Positions 1 through 9,800 of a stretch of 64,000 nt of DNA are shown here, in pieces (the first letter of the stretch is position 1; the number at the start of each line of letters is the position of its first letter). A program made the translations under genes and the position numbers. This DNA is from Paenibacillus odorifer. Its GTDB lineage: Bacteria; Bacillota; Bacilli; Paenibacillales; Paenibacillaceae. Location: assembly GCF_000758725.1 (NCBI RefSeq), contig NZ_CP009428.1, forward strand, positions 4,526,001 to 4,590,000, read 5' to 3'. Below the pieces are notes generated by a model that did not search any database, was not told the origin of the DNA, and saw only the letters and a list, made by a program, of their open reading frames with translations.

Positions 1-119
1 TCAGTTTTTGGAGCATTGGTAGCTTTACCACTGTCTGCATTATTGTTGCTATTGCCACAGCCTGCCAGAGCGGCACCCAGTATTGCGCTTGCTAAAAGAA
101 CGGAAGTGATTTTTTTCAT
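1..119 (-). CDS. Lipoprotein, probable sugar ABC transporter binding protein (5' end only)
   Basis: Only the first 39 codons lie in the window; the gene runs off the left edge. The visible N-terminus is a lipoprotein signal: MKK start, a short hydrophobic stretch and a lipobox ending LAGC, followed by a Ser/Asn/Lys-rich linker typical of Gram-positive substrate-binding lipoproteins. The start is set by a strong CAGGAGG about 8-10 bases upstream. It lies downstream of a YesN/YesM/binding-protein sensor set on the same strand and has a cre-like site in its leader, which suggests a carbohydrate-uptake protein controlled by that sensor. The mature domain is outside the window, so the substrate and exact family cannot be read. 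Confidence 0.75.
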   Translation of the reverse strand, partial: MKKITSVLLASAILGAALAGCGNSNNNADSGKATNAPKT

Positions 120-200
120 TATTCATTGACCTCCTGTTTATACTTCTTTTTTTTGGTTTAACCCCGAATTCTCTCGGGCACATCCATATTATGCCTTAGG

Positions 201-214
201 TGAAAACGGTTTCG
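201..214. promoter_or_regulatory. cre-like site (CcpA) upstream of the lipoprotein gene
   Basis: TGAAAACGGTTTCG matches the CcpA operator pattern TGNAANCGNNNNCA at every fixed position except the last. It lies about 80 bases upstream of the lipoprotein start, beside a possible -10 (CATAAT on the minus strand, about 187-192), where bound CcpA would block transcription. This fits catabolite repression of a sugar-uptake operon; binding is inferred. Confidence 0.5.
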
Positions 215-257
215 AATATAAAATCCTACTCACTTTTATAAAAATTCTACTGAACCC

Positions 258-294
258 AAAAAACGAATACCTCCCATTTTAAGGATGGCATTCG
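258..294 (-). terminator. Intrinsic terminator after the sensor operon
   Basis: On the minus strand CGAATGCC pairs with GGTATTCG (one G-U pair) and is followed by six Ts. It closes the three-gene sensor operon that ends at 318 and separates it from the next lipoprotein gene. Confidence 0.7.
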
Positions 295-317
295 TCTTTT
301 CAAAAATAACCCGTCCA

Positions 318-1340
318 CTATCTGACGAAGGGAAATAACAATTTTTGATTCTCAGGCCACAGCATATTGTCCAAATCAATGAGTTTAGTGCCCGTATCGA
401 CACGTTCAGGAACATCCATTCCTTCGATTACCTCAACGGCATGTTTTACGGCTAAATACCCGTTACTAAAAGGATTTTGGATTACGGTCGCTTGAACCGT
501 CCCCTCCTGCAGCAACTCCATCATTGACGGGGAGCTGTCGAACGCAACCATTTTAATATTATGCAGCCCTCGGCTCTGGATAGCTTTTGCCGCCCCTTGT
601 GAAGCTGTCTCATTCAAGCTGGCGATCCCGCGAAGATTTGGATGTTTCAGCAGCATTAACCGTGTCAGCTCTTCAGCATCACTAATACTCGAAGTGGTAT
701 AAGAAATCTCTACTACCTGTATGTTCGGATATCGGGCAGCGTAATTTAAAAATCCCTTTTCCCGTTCCTCTGCATCTCTTGCACCATATTCAATGCCGTT
801 TGAAGACTCCTGCTCCGCCCCCAAAGATGAATTTGTGAAGTTAATGATGCCGACCTCCCCGTATCCATTTAGCAGCTGAATGAGTCTTTCTGCAGACTTT
901 TGTCCCGCTTCATAGCCGTTTGAACCCACATAGGCTCTTACTCTGGCCGAACCGACTTCTGCATCCACAGACAATACGGGAATCTTGGAATATGCCGCCC
1001 GATCGACTACTTGTGCAAGTCCCATGTAGCTACTGGCAGCTAAAATAATTACGTCCGCCTTCTCTTTAATGGAGTCTTCAACCATTCTGACCTGTTCCGC
1101 AATATCACTCTCCGCATTCGGAGCTTTGAACGTTAATTTCACATTAAATTCCTGTGCCGCGGCTTCTGCACCCAATCTAACTGTATTCCAATAGTCGCCT
1201 TTGTTCATTTTCACAATAAGATGAATATTGCGGGTTTTGTTCGTATTGATATAATTAGGTGCCGAATTAAAACAAGACGTGATCGTGGTCCATAACACCA
1301 CACATACCAGCAGGGTTAGCCAAAAACGAACGATTTTCAT
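318..1340 (-). CDS. Sugar-binding periplasmic-type lipoprotein (RbsB/Peripla_BP_4 family), putative sensor partner
   Basis: A 340-residue protein with a lipoprotein signal (hydrophobic core, then ITSC with Cys at about residue 23) and the two-lobe fold of ribose/galactose-binding proteins: MNKGDYWNTVRLGAEAAAQE near the N-terminus, VIILAASS, PVLSVDAEVG and a C-terminal half with GIASLNETASQGAAKAI and MVAFDSSP. It overlaps the upstream histidine kinase gene by 4 bases and is the last gene of the operon. No permease or ATPase gene adjoins it inside the window. It therefore more likely presents sugar to the kinase, as ChvE-type proteins do, than feeds a transporter. The ligand is unknown. Family assignment is firm; the sensor role is inferred from the operon. 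Confidence 0.85.
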   Translation of the reverse strand: MKIVRFWLTLLVCVVLWTTITSCFNSAPNYINTNKTRNIHLIVKMNKGDYWNTVRLGAEAAAQEFNVKLTFKAPNAESDIAEQVRMVEDSIKEKADVIILAASSYMGLAQVVDRAAYSKIPVLSVDAEVGSARVRAYVGSNGYEAGQKSAERLIQLLNGYGEVGIINFTNSSLGAEQESSNGIEYGARDAEEREKGFLNYAARYPNIQVVEISYTTSSISDAEELTRLMLLKHPNLRGIASLNETASQGAAKAIQSRGLHNIKMVAFDSSPSMMELLQEGTVQATVIQNPFSNGYLAVKHAVEVIEGMDVPERVDTGTKLIDLDNMLWPENQKLLFPFVR

Positions 1341-3166
1341 ACCGATGTCTCATCCTCCTCATGTCCAGGATTGCCCTCGCCTGCTGCGAGTGCCGGGAAG
1401 ATAAGAGTAACCGTAGTGCCTTCTTCAATTTCACTTTCAAAAGAAAGACCATAATCACGCCCATAATACAGCTCAATACGCTCGTTAACATTTCTAACGC
1501 CTACCCCGGAGCCATGCATACTCTTACTGCCGCCAGTTAAAAGAACCTTCATAGTCTCCTCGGACATACCCAGTCCATTATCACGAATGCGGATGATGAC
1601 AAGATCATCCTTCAGCTCCGCTTGGATCGAAATAAAACCTTCATCAGGCATCATTTCAATCCCGTGATACAGGGCATTCTCCACAATAGGTTGTAAAATT
1701 AGCTTAATAGTCTGACACTGCAGCACTTCATCCTGAGCCTCGATCTCGTAGCGGAACTTATTTTTGAACCGAAAGCTCTGAATCACAAGGTAATGACGAA
1801 CATGATCAAGCTCTTCCTGCACGGTAATCATATTATTCCCTTTACTAAGGCTAATCCGGAAAAACTTCGATAAGGACTGAATCATCGTGACTACCTCCTC
1901 AGTCTTGCCGCGTTCAGCGAGCCGGATCACAGAATTCAGGGTATTGTACAGAAAGTGCGGATTGATCTGGGATTGCAGCACTTCAAGCTCACCTTTACGT
2001 TTGGTTTCCTGTTCATAAATAATCTGATCCATCAGTTGGCGGATACGTTGCAGCATAAGGTTAAACCGTTTGGACAGCTGTTCCACCTCATACGCCCCGC
2101 TGACATCTATTCGAGTGTTGAGATCCCCTTCGCCCACCTGCTGAAGCGTCCGTTCCAGCTTGCGGATAGGGCGGGCAATACGTGCAGACAAAAAGACGGA
2201 TACAATAATTACGCATAAAATGACTACCGCTAAAAACCAGGATAAAAAAGTGTTTAGATCACGTTTGGTGGTTACAATCTCATCGTAATAAGCCACGCCC
2301 ACGATCTTCCAGCCTGTCTGTTCCAGTGTCCTTACGGTGATAAAACGTTTTTCACCCGTAGACTCATCCAAATAGCTACGAAAAGCATATTCCAGTACTG
2401 GCTCCACATTCTCATATTTTAAACCAGCGTAAATCAGCTGCTGCTGGGGATGGTACACAATATTTCCTAGCTGATCGAGGATGTAAGCGTATCCTCTTTT
2501 GCCAAGCTTAACCTGCTTGCTCAGCTCATCAATGGTTCGAAAGTTAAAATCCATCAGCAGGATGCCGGTTTTTAAGACTCCGTTCTCCTTATATTGAATT
2601 AATTTGCTGATAGACACGACCCAGATATATTGACCTTTGAATAAATTCTGAATATGAGGTGCGGAATAGGAGAGCTCTGATGTTCTTTGCGCCGTCGTAA
2701 ACCAGCTCTGAGTCTCCAGCTGTGTGTTGCTGCGCAGCTTCTGACCGGGTGTACCCACGACATATTTCCCCTGTGGTGTAAAAACAGCCGCCGAGACCAG
2801 ATCCTCTCTGCTCCCCATTAACATAGCCATTCTTTCCGTCAATAAAGCGGAATCCACGGAAGGGCTATTCGTAATCTGCTCCTCCGCTGTCTCAAAAATA
2901 TTGCGCATTCCCTTAACATAAAGACCCAGATTGTAATTCACTTGCTCAATGATCTGCTGCATATTCATATTGGCATTCTCTTCTGCGGTCTTGGCAAACT
3001 TGTTGTACAGCATAAGGCTGACAACGACAGCTACCAGCACGGCAACAGATGTAAAAGTGAGTGTAATCGTAACTTGAATGCTTCGGAGCTTGGAGGACAA
3101 CCGACGTTTTCCGCCTTTGGGATGCTGCGGTCTTAGATGAAAGGAATAAGGTTTATCCTTCAGCAT
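1337..3166 (-). CDS. Sensor histidine kinase, YesM family (Cache-HAMP-His_kinase-HATPase)
   Basis: 609 residues. A first membrane helix lies at about 31-55, an extracytoplasmic Cache-like sensor at about 60-300, a second helix at about 305-330, then HAMP (SARIARPIRKLE), the His_kinase domain with phospho-acceptor in INPHFLYNTLNS (His at about 406), and a HATPase_c domain with N box (PIVENALYHG) and G boxes (RDNGLGMS, GSGVGVRNVNERI). This is the LytS/YesM class that pairs with AraC-type response regulators. It starts 2 bases after the regulator stop and overlaps the binding-protein gene by 4 bases, so all three are probably translated together. The binding lipoprotein may be the first sensor for this kinase. 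Confidence 0.93.
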   Translation of the reverse strand: MLKDKPYSFHLRPQHPKGGKRRLSSKLRSIQVTITLTFTSVAVLVAVVVSLMLYNKFAKTAEENANMNMQQIIEQVNYNLGLYVKGMRNIFETAEEQITNSPSVDSALLTERMAMLMGSREDLVSAAVFTPQGKYVVGTPGQKLRSNTQLETQSWFTTAQRTSELSYSAPHIQNLFKGQYIWVVSISKLIQYKENGVLKTGILLMDFNFRTIDELSKQVKLGKRGYAYILDQLGNIVYHPQQQLIYAGLKYENVEPVLEYAFRSYLDESTGEKRFITVRTLEQTGWKIVGVAYYDEIVTTKRDLNTFLSWFLAVVILCVIIVSVFLSARIARPIRKLERTLQQVGEGDLNTRIDVSGAYEVEQLSKRFNLMLQRIRQLMDQIIYEQETKRKGELEVLQSQINPHFLYNTLNSVIRLAERGKTEEVVTMIQSLSKFFRISLSKGNNMITVQEELDHVRHYLVIQSFRFKNKFRYEIEAQDEVLQCQTIKLILQPIVENALYHGIEMMPDEGFISIQAELKDDLVIIRIRDNGLGMSEETMKVLLTGGSKSMHGSGVGVRNVNERIELYYGRDYGLSFESEIEEGTTVTLIFPALAAGEGNPGHEEDETSV

Positions 3167-3168
3167 CT

Positions 3169-4821
3169 TTACCCTCCTCTGGAGCTGTTTTTATACTCTT
3201 TAGGAGATTGGCCATATTTTTTGCGGAAACAAAAGCTGAAATAGTTAGGATCGGCAAAACCTATTTTTTCTGCGATTTCAAAAGCTTTCAGCTCCGTGGA
3301 CCGCAAAAGTTCCTTGGCTGCTTCTAACCTAATTTGCAAAAGATAACTAACGAACGTCATTTTCATTTCCTTCTTAAAAATACTGCTAAAATAACCGGTA
3401 CTTATATGTAAATGCTGACAAACCTTGCCGATGGAAATATCAGATTCAACATAGTGGCTGCGTATATATTCTTTAGCTTCATCAATAAGCAGCTTATAGG
3501 AAGATTGACGTTCTAATGCAATCGTATCCATTAAACCGCTACAGACTGCAATAATCCATTGCTTGGCTTCGGCCATACTATTAAATTTATTAATGGCAGT
3601 TAGCGACGAAATGCCAGAACCAATATACTTTGCAGCCTCACTGCCGGATTCTTTAGCCACTCGCAGGATAGATGTAAAAATCTCCAGCAAAAAAATCTGA
3701 TAATCCTGTGTAGACACCTGCTCTGCGTCAAGACCAGCAAATAACTCCTCAACAACCTCTTTAAGTTCTTGCACCGTACCTAGTTTAATCGTCCGGATTA
3801 AGGATTGCTGGGTTAGTTCATCATAGGTTAGCAGTGTGCTGGAACGTGACTCAACGTCCTCAATCCAGATCACCCGGTTATTGCCGAGAATAAGCCGATA
3901 ATCTAATGCCTGCATGGCATCCCCAAATGAATTAAATAACAAAGCAGGCGATGAACAGACCGTTCCGGAGCCTGCCGTTACCGTCAGCTTCAGAAAACGC
4001 TGTACGTTCTGGCGGATTTCTTCAAGAAGCTCAAAAGTCTTTCCAGTGATATCAGTTTCTTCCCCTTCTTCATGGATTGTGAGCAATACGACCTCATCAC
4101 GATGAATAAACACCCTTCCAAAACCATGCTTCGAGCATATTTCTTCAGCAATATTCAGCACAGCGAATAGCTGTAAATTCTTTTCACCAGTGTCTCGTAA
4201 AGAAATTTGCCTGCCTGCTGCACCCCCAGCCGATTCCCGCTCAGGACGAATATAATCCACACTAATTACCGAAGCCTGAAACCACCGTCCCGTTAATTTT
4301 ATGCCATATTCAGAGCTTTTCTCAGCAATTTCATCCGTACGCAATCTACGCGAAATAAGGGACGATAAAAATTGCTCCCTTAACACAGGCAGACTTTTCC
4401 GGTAATGCTCACTGAGTACAAATACATTTTCTTTTTCTGCAATTTCAGCCTCGATAGTGGCTCTAACCTTAAGCAATACTTCAATTAATTCCTGCGAAGA
4501 GAACGGTTTCAAAATATACTCATCAATTTGCAATTTTATCGCCTTCTGAGCATATTCAAATTCATCATACCCAGTCAAAATGATAATCTTAGTGTTAGGA
4601 TGATGACTACGAATCCATTCAGCCAGCTGAAGTCCATTCATAAAAGGCATTTGGATATCGGTAACTACCACATCCGGCAGCAAACGGTCTATGGCATCCG
4701 CAGCTTCCCGTCCATTCTCCGCCTGCTCAACAATCTCAAATCCGTAACGCTCCCAGTCAATCTGCCCGATAACGCCTTCCCTAACGTCTTCTTCATCTTC
4801 AGCAAGAACTAGCTTATACAT
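3169..4821 (-). CDS. Response regulator, YesN type (receiver + AraC DNA-binding domain)
   Basis: 550 residues. The receiver domain occupies about 1-120 with acidic residues AEDEED near 8-12, phospho-acceptor Asp55 in VVVTDIQMP and the conserved Lys in ILKPFS. A long middle region of unknown fold follows (about 130-430), and two AraC helix-turn-helix motifs lie at the end (ISIGKVCQHLHISTGYFSSI and FEIAEKIGFADPNYFSFCFR). It is the partner of the kinase just downstream and likely activates a carbohydrate-uptake operon, perhaps the lipoprotein gene at the left edge. A half-matching cre (TGGAAACG, 4835-4842) lies just upstream of the start and hints at catabolite control. Confidence 0.92.
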   Translation of the reverse strand: MYKLVLAEDEEDVREGVIGQIDWERYGFEIVEQAENGREAADAIDRLLPDVVVTDIQMPFMNGLQLAEWIRSHHPNTKIIILTGYDEFEYAQKAIKLQIDEYILKPFSSQELIEVLLKVRATIEAEIAEKENVFVLSEHYRKSLPVLREQFLSSLISRRLRTDEIAEKSSEYGIKLTGRWFQASVISVDYIRPERESAGGAAGRQISLRDTGEKNLQLFAVLNIAEEICSKHGFGRVFIHRDEVVLLTIHEEGEETDITGKTFELLEEIRQNVQRFLKLTVTAGSGTVCSSPALLFNSFGDAMQALDYRLILGNNRVIWIEDVESRSSTLLTYDELTQQSLIRTIKLGTVQELKEVVEELFAGLDAEQVSTQDYQIFLLEIFTSILRVAKESGSEAAKYIGSGISSLTAINKFNSMAEAKQWIIAVCSGLMDTIALERQSSYKLLIDEAKEYIRSHYVESDISIGKVCQHLHISTGYFSSIFKKEMKMTFVSYLLQIRLEAAKELLRSTELKAFEIAEKIGFADPNYFSFCFRKKYGQSPKEYKNSSRGG

Positions 4822-4960
4822 GTCTCATCCCTCTTTGGAAACGTTTTAGATGTCATAAATTTTATTGTATATGATTCAAACCAATCCATCTATGGTTAAG
4901 TTATTTAAATAGTTTTAGGTATTAATATATTAAATACATATAAAAAAAGAGTTCCAGAGC

Positions 4961-4992
4961 AAAAAAAAACCATCCCGCCGTAGCTGGGATGG
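4961..4992 (-). terminator. Intrinsic terminator after the GNAT gene
   Basis: A 7-bp stem (CCATCCC with GGGATGG, 9-base loop) is followed on the minus strand by nine Ts. It ends the purT-GNAT transcript just before the regulator gene. Confidence 0.85.
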
Positions 4993-5015
4993 GGATGATC
5001 GGTAACCTATAAGTA

Positions 5016-5480
5016 TTATAGCAACGCTTTGTTAAAGCGATAGCCTGCTGTCTTTTCGAAACCGATATGACGATAAAAAGCATGTGCCGGTGCGCGTTCT
5101 ACGCGGTTGCCACTTCTGAGGAAAAGCTGACAGCAACCTTGCTCACGTGCCCATTCTTCTGCTGCGGCCACAAGTCTTTTACCGAGTCCGTTTCCTCTGA
5201 GTTCTTCTGATACGATAAGTGCAGTAATCTCTGTGATACAATCTGTCTGTTTGTAATACGAGCTTACCTGTCTAAGGCCGATCATACCCACAACTTCATT
5301 ATTCAGCTCTGCTACAAGTGTGCATTGGAGATTGCTGTTCTCCATGCTTTCCAGTCTCTCTTTCATCACGCTTAGCGTTGTTGGATAGCCGAATTCCCGC
5401 AGAAGCGCTGTAACTCTCTCCAGATCATTCAAGCCGCATTTGCGAATTTCCAGTACAGGTGCCATGGTACTACTGTTCAT
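5016..5480 (-). CDS. GNAT-family N-acetyltransferase
   Basis: About 154 residues with the GNAT core: the acetyl-CoA-binding motif A is visible as ELRGNGLGKRLVAAAEEWA, followed by a beta-strand (CCQLFLRSG) and the AHAFYRHIGFEK ending. The substrate cannot be told. The start is placed at 5480 because GGAGG (5490-5494) lies 9 bases upstream; the ATG at 5486 would leave only 3 bases. The gene overlaps the end of purT by 11 bases, so the two are translationally linked, although no functional link to purine synthesis is obvious. Confidence 0.88.
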   Translation of the reverse strand: MNSSTMAPVLEIRKCGLNDLERVTALLREFGYPTTLSVMKERLESMENSNLQCTLVAELNNEVVGMIGLRQVSSYYKQTDCITEITALIVSEELRGNGLGKRLVAAAEEWAREQGCCQLFLRSGNRVERAPAHAFYRHIGFEKTAGYRFNKALL

Positions 5481-6660
5481 CCTCATATACCTCCACTTTT
5501 AGCATAGACGCCGCCTGCTTGGCTATCGTCCGCGCGATTTCCACATCTTCCGCCGCACTTAACGCTACTGCCATCCGCCGACCAGGACGAACTTCCGGTT
5601 TACCAAATACGCGAACCTGAGTCCTGGGCAGTTCCAAAGCTCCTCCAATTCCGGTCACAGCAAAGGCTCGTCCTTCTCCATCAGCCTTCAGCGTAGCTGA
5701 GGCACCAGGTGTCAGCAATTGTATTGACTGGACAGGAAAACCAAGAATAGCTCTGACATGCACTGCAAATTGAGATAAATCCTGCGTCGCCATCGTGACC
5801 ATCCCCGTATCATGGGGTCTAGGTGACACTTCACTGAACAATACGCCTCGATCTGTCAAAAAAAGTTCCACTCCAAAAATACCGAAACCTCCGAGCTGAT
5901 CCGTTACTGCTTTTGCAATAGATTGCGCTTCTTCAAGCAGCTCTGGCTTCATAAAGTGAGGCTGCCAGGATTCCACGTAATCTCCATCCTTCTGAATATG
6001 TCCAATAGGTGGACAAAATACCGTTCCAGATACAGAACGCACCGTCAAAAGAGTAATCTCGCTCTCAAAAGTAACAAAAGCCTCCACGATAACTCGCGTT
6101 CCTTTAGCTCTCGCTCCATCCAAAGCAGTGTTCCAGCAGTTTTCTGCATCCTCAGGGCTTTTGCATACGCTCTGACCCTTGCCAGAAGAACTCATAATCG
6201 GCTTAATGACACAAGGAGTGCCTAGCTCGGCTATAGCTTGTTGCAGCTCTTCCAGACTATCCGCAAAACGGTAATCAGCGGTTGGCAGTCCAAGGTCTTC
6301 AGCCGCAAGACGACGAATCCCTTCTCTGTCCATGGTCAGCCGAGCCGCCCGCGCCGTCGGAACAACGAAAAAGCCTTCTTCTTCAAGCTCTTGAAGAGCA
6401 TGAGTGGCAATTGCCTCAATCTCCGGAACAATGACATCCGGTTTCTCAGAGCGAATCAGCGCTTTCAGCGCCTCTGCATCCAGCATATCAATTACATGTG
6501 AACGATGAGCTACACCCATCGCCGGTGCATCGGTATAACGGTCTACAGCTACGGTCTCTACGCCAAGGCGTTGAGCTTCAATTATGACTTCCTTACCCAG
6601 TTCCCCGCTGCCCAGCAGCAACAGCTTGCGGCTTTGAGCTGAAAAAGGAGCTCCCCACAT
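5470..6660 (-). CDS. purT: Formate-dependent phosphoribosylglycinamide formyltransferase
   Basis: 396 residues, the usual PurT length. It converts GAR to FGAR using formate and ATP in purine synthesis, independently of tetrahydrofolate (family knowledge). An N-terminal Rossmann-like segment (LLLLGSGELGKEV) precedes an ATP-grasp domain with MSSSGKGQSVCKS, EAFVTFESEITLL and the metal site near GIFGVELFLTDRGVLFSEVSPRPHDTGMV is recognisable in parts. The start MWGAPFSAQSRKLL at 6660 is chosen over an ATG 72 bases upstream because it matches the family N-terminus and follows AGAGG. It stands apart from other purine genes. Confidence 0.93.
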   Translation of the reverse strand: MWGAPFSAQSRKLLLLGSGELGKEVIIEAQRLGVETVAVDRYTDAPAMGVAHRSHVIDMLDAEALKALIRSEKPDVIVPEIEAIATHALQELEEEGFFVVPTARAARLTMDREGIRRLAAEDLGLPTADYRFADSLEELQQAIAELGTPCVIKPIMSSSGKGQSVCKSPEDAENCWNTALDGARAKGTRVIVEAFVTFESEITLLTVRSVSGTVFCPPIGHIQKDGDYVESWQPHFMKPELLEEAQSIAKAVTDQLGGFGIFGVELFLTDRGVLFSEVSPRPHDTGMVTMATQDLSQFAVHVRAILGFPVQSIQLLTPGASATLKADGEGRAFAVTGIGGALELPRTQVRVFGKPEVRPGRRMAVALSAAEDVEIARTIAKQAASMLKVEVYEDEQ

Positions 6661-6809
6661 TGTCGATTCCAACCTCTTTCGGCAAATTGACTGTCTCGTT
6701 TTTATGAATTTCAGAAAACGTAACAGTTTCATTGTATATTTTCAGGCTTCTTTATTTTCATCCATCATACGCCAGATTGCAAGTGTTCTTCGACATTTTC
6801 CTACAAACT

Positions 6810-9800
6810 TCACAGAACTTTGTCGACTTTATCAACGAAAGTTTGTTCTAGACGTGATAATTGGTGGCTTATTTGGCCCCAATGATCTGCAGTCTCACCC
6901 CCTTTAAGGAGATCTAACATCGCTTTCTCTTGCTCCGCAAGCCCTTCTTGCAGGCTTTCGGCAGCAGATTTTAATTCTCTGCTGATATTCTCGACGTAAT
7001 GAGCAATTAATTTTCCCTTCTGCACTGCCGCTGCAAGATTAACCGCTTCTTTCAAAAGCGGCTCTGCCGCACCTTTGACCAATTCCCGCCCAGTTCCCTC
7101 AAAGAAATAACGCGGGGATTTGAAATGGCCCCATAAAGCGGACCACTGCACAGGCTGAAGCTGGCATTCCAGATCCTTAGGAGATGGCCAAGCCTGCTCC
7201 TCATTCTCCATAAGATGAAATTCCTCCGTGGAAAAGAGTAGCTCTGTAGCTGCCGCTTCAGCAGCTTCATGAACAAGCCTGCGTCCCGTGCTCTCTAGCC
7301 GCAGCGTTGTTGCCCATAGCTCTTGCTCAAGCTCGCGCTGAGTAGTACGCATTAGTTCGGCACTACAGGCAGAGAAAATGGCTTTTAAATTCCCTGCATC
7401 CTCACGCAGTAAGGAGGGATGAAAAGATTCCTGAAAATTTCTATTGAAGGAGAAGCTAATCCGCTGGCACACATGATAGATCAGTTCTTCACTTTCGTGA
7501 ATAAGATCTCTGCTAGGACGTTCCTCAGTCTCCAAAAGAGACAACCGCTTCATGGCGAACTGACGCCGTTCCTGCAGTTCTTTTAACCCGGCTTCACGCT
7601 CGCCCGCCGCCTTGGAAGCCAGATTCTGCCATTCCTCAGCCCGGCGCCGAACCGATGCGATACTCTCAGCAGCTGCGTTAAGTGAAAGCTGAGGAAGCTC
7701 ATCACCAGCAAAGCTGGATAATGCTTGCTCAAATTCATTGAAGCGGGAGGTTCCATAAAGATCGTGATTATGTTGAGTTTTAGCTTCTAGAGCAAGCAAG
7801 CTGGACAAAGCATAGATTCTCGGAGACCGCAAACCTCCGGCACGCAGATTTTGAACGACATGTGCTTTAACCTCATCTAGTTCTTCTTCGCTTGAAGCGA
7901 GATCGGAGGCATTAATAATAAAGAACATTTTATCGAGAGCAAAGCTGTCTTTAATGCGGCCCAGCTGGGCCAAGAGGCCGCGATCCGACTTCGAAAAAGC
8001 GTGGTTATAATAGGTCACAAAACAGATCGCATCCGCATTTTTCATGTAACTAAAGGTTACGCCAGTGTGGCGTGCATGCAGTGAATCTGCTCCTGGTGTA
8101 TCTACGAGCACAATCCCGCTCTCCGTCAAAGGACAGGCATAATAGAGGTCAATCCCCTGCACAAAGCAAGCTCGGGTCTCTTCCGCAACTAGGTTTCGAT
8201 ATTCTTCCAAATCAACGGTCCGCACCGTTCCTAGCAACGGCTCCGCTTCAGCCCAACCGGATGCTGCGGCTCTTAGAAATCCTGCATGCGGCAGCGCAGA
8301 GGGGTGGATTCCCCGTGTTGGCAGGCTCGCAAGTACTGCTGTCCACGTATCCTGTTGCGGCTCTCCAAGCTGCAGCACGCTAAAGGAATGGCAGATGTCA
8401 TCCCAGAAATCGGCCATGCTCTTCATCGTTACAACCGCGCTGGCATGGCGGAAGTCTCCTTCCGGCGCCAATATGCGGTTAACTGCGGCCGTGGCAGGGT
8501 GTGGCGACACGGGCAGCACTTCTTCGCCGAGTAAAGCGTTGGCGAAGGAAGATTTGCCTGCGCTGAACGCACCGAACAGCGCAAGGGTAAAGCGGCCGCC
8601 GGCGAGATCCTCCGCCCGTGCGGCCAGACTGCGCGCCGCCGATGCCATCGCTGGCTCGCGGCGCAGCAGCTCTGCCGCAGCCGCCAGCGCGTCAGCGGCT
8701 GCCGAGAGCCGGCGGCGTCCGCCCGCCGGCGAAGCCGTTCCCGCCGCCCAGCTTGCGGCGGCGGCACTTCCAGCCGCGGCGCGTTCGCGCGGCTGGGTCT
8801 CCCGCGGTGCGGCGCTCTGCGCAGCCGCACGCAGGGTGACCTTCACCTCCGGCAGGATGCCGGGGGTGAGGGTCCGGCGCGGCGGCAGCAGCGCCGCTAG
8901 CTCGTGCGCGCGGGCGTCAGCCGCGCGGTCCAGGGCGGCTAGCGCGCGGGCAGCGCTCGCCTGCCGCGTAAGGGCCTGTTCGCGGCGCTGGAGTTCCGCG
9001 CGCTGCTCCTCGATAAGCGATGGCAGCTTCGCCAGCAGCTCATCGCCAACTAACAGCGCAGCGCGGCGGAATTGGCTCTTCAGATCTGCCGCAAGTGTGC
9101 GGCAGAAATTGAGCAGCGCCTCGCCGCTATACCCCGTTCCCGGCTTAACTGCAGCCGCCAGCCATTCCTGGCTCACCGCCGGGAACCCTTGCTTCAGAGT
9201 CGTCTCTACCTCCTCTGCCCACAGTCCGAGATTCTCCGCCCATTGACGTACCAGCTGAATCAGATGCCATTCCAGCTGTGCGGAAACCTCTCGGACCAGT
9301 AATCCTTGCCAAGCATCCAGTCGTTTGTCTTGTTCCTTCTCCCGCCGTCCGGCTGTAGAGAACAAACCTAAGCGGAAGCCTGGGCTGACACTCTCCACAT
9401 AGCTCCCTGCCGCCTCTCTAACATCCGCAGGCATTAAGTTAGCATTATTGAGTAAGGCATCAAGATCACTTCGCAGGCTAGCTCGTGATTGCTGAGGCAG
9501 CTCCTCAAGCAGTGCCTTCTCTTCCTCCAGCGATTTCAGCTCTTCCATCACAACTGTAATCTCTGCACCCTCTAGCTCAGCTAAAAGAGTTTCCCGTTCC
9601 TCCTGCTGGTCTTCACGGAACGCGGTTAGCGAAGAATCTGCTGTATGATGAATGGAACGTGACAAGCTATATTGAAGCAATTGTTCCCTGTGCTCCAACA
9701 GCTCTGTTATAAGGTTCAGCAGATTATCCCAATGATTCAATGGGTGCTCTTTCATTTTGAGTGAGGTAAACAGAATCCCCGCACAATGAATCCCCCACTG

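Noticed and set aside
4835..4848. cre site before the YesN-type regulator
   Set aside because: Only the left half fits the pattern (TGGAAACG); the right half lacks the final CA, so it is mentioned only as a possibility.
8395..9246. A 283-codon ORF on the plus strand, opposite dynA
   Set aside because: It is an Ala/Arg/Ser-rich antisense frame produced by the GC-rich bridge of dynA; no ribosome binding site or domain.
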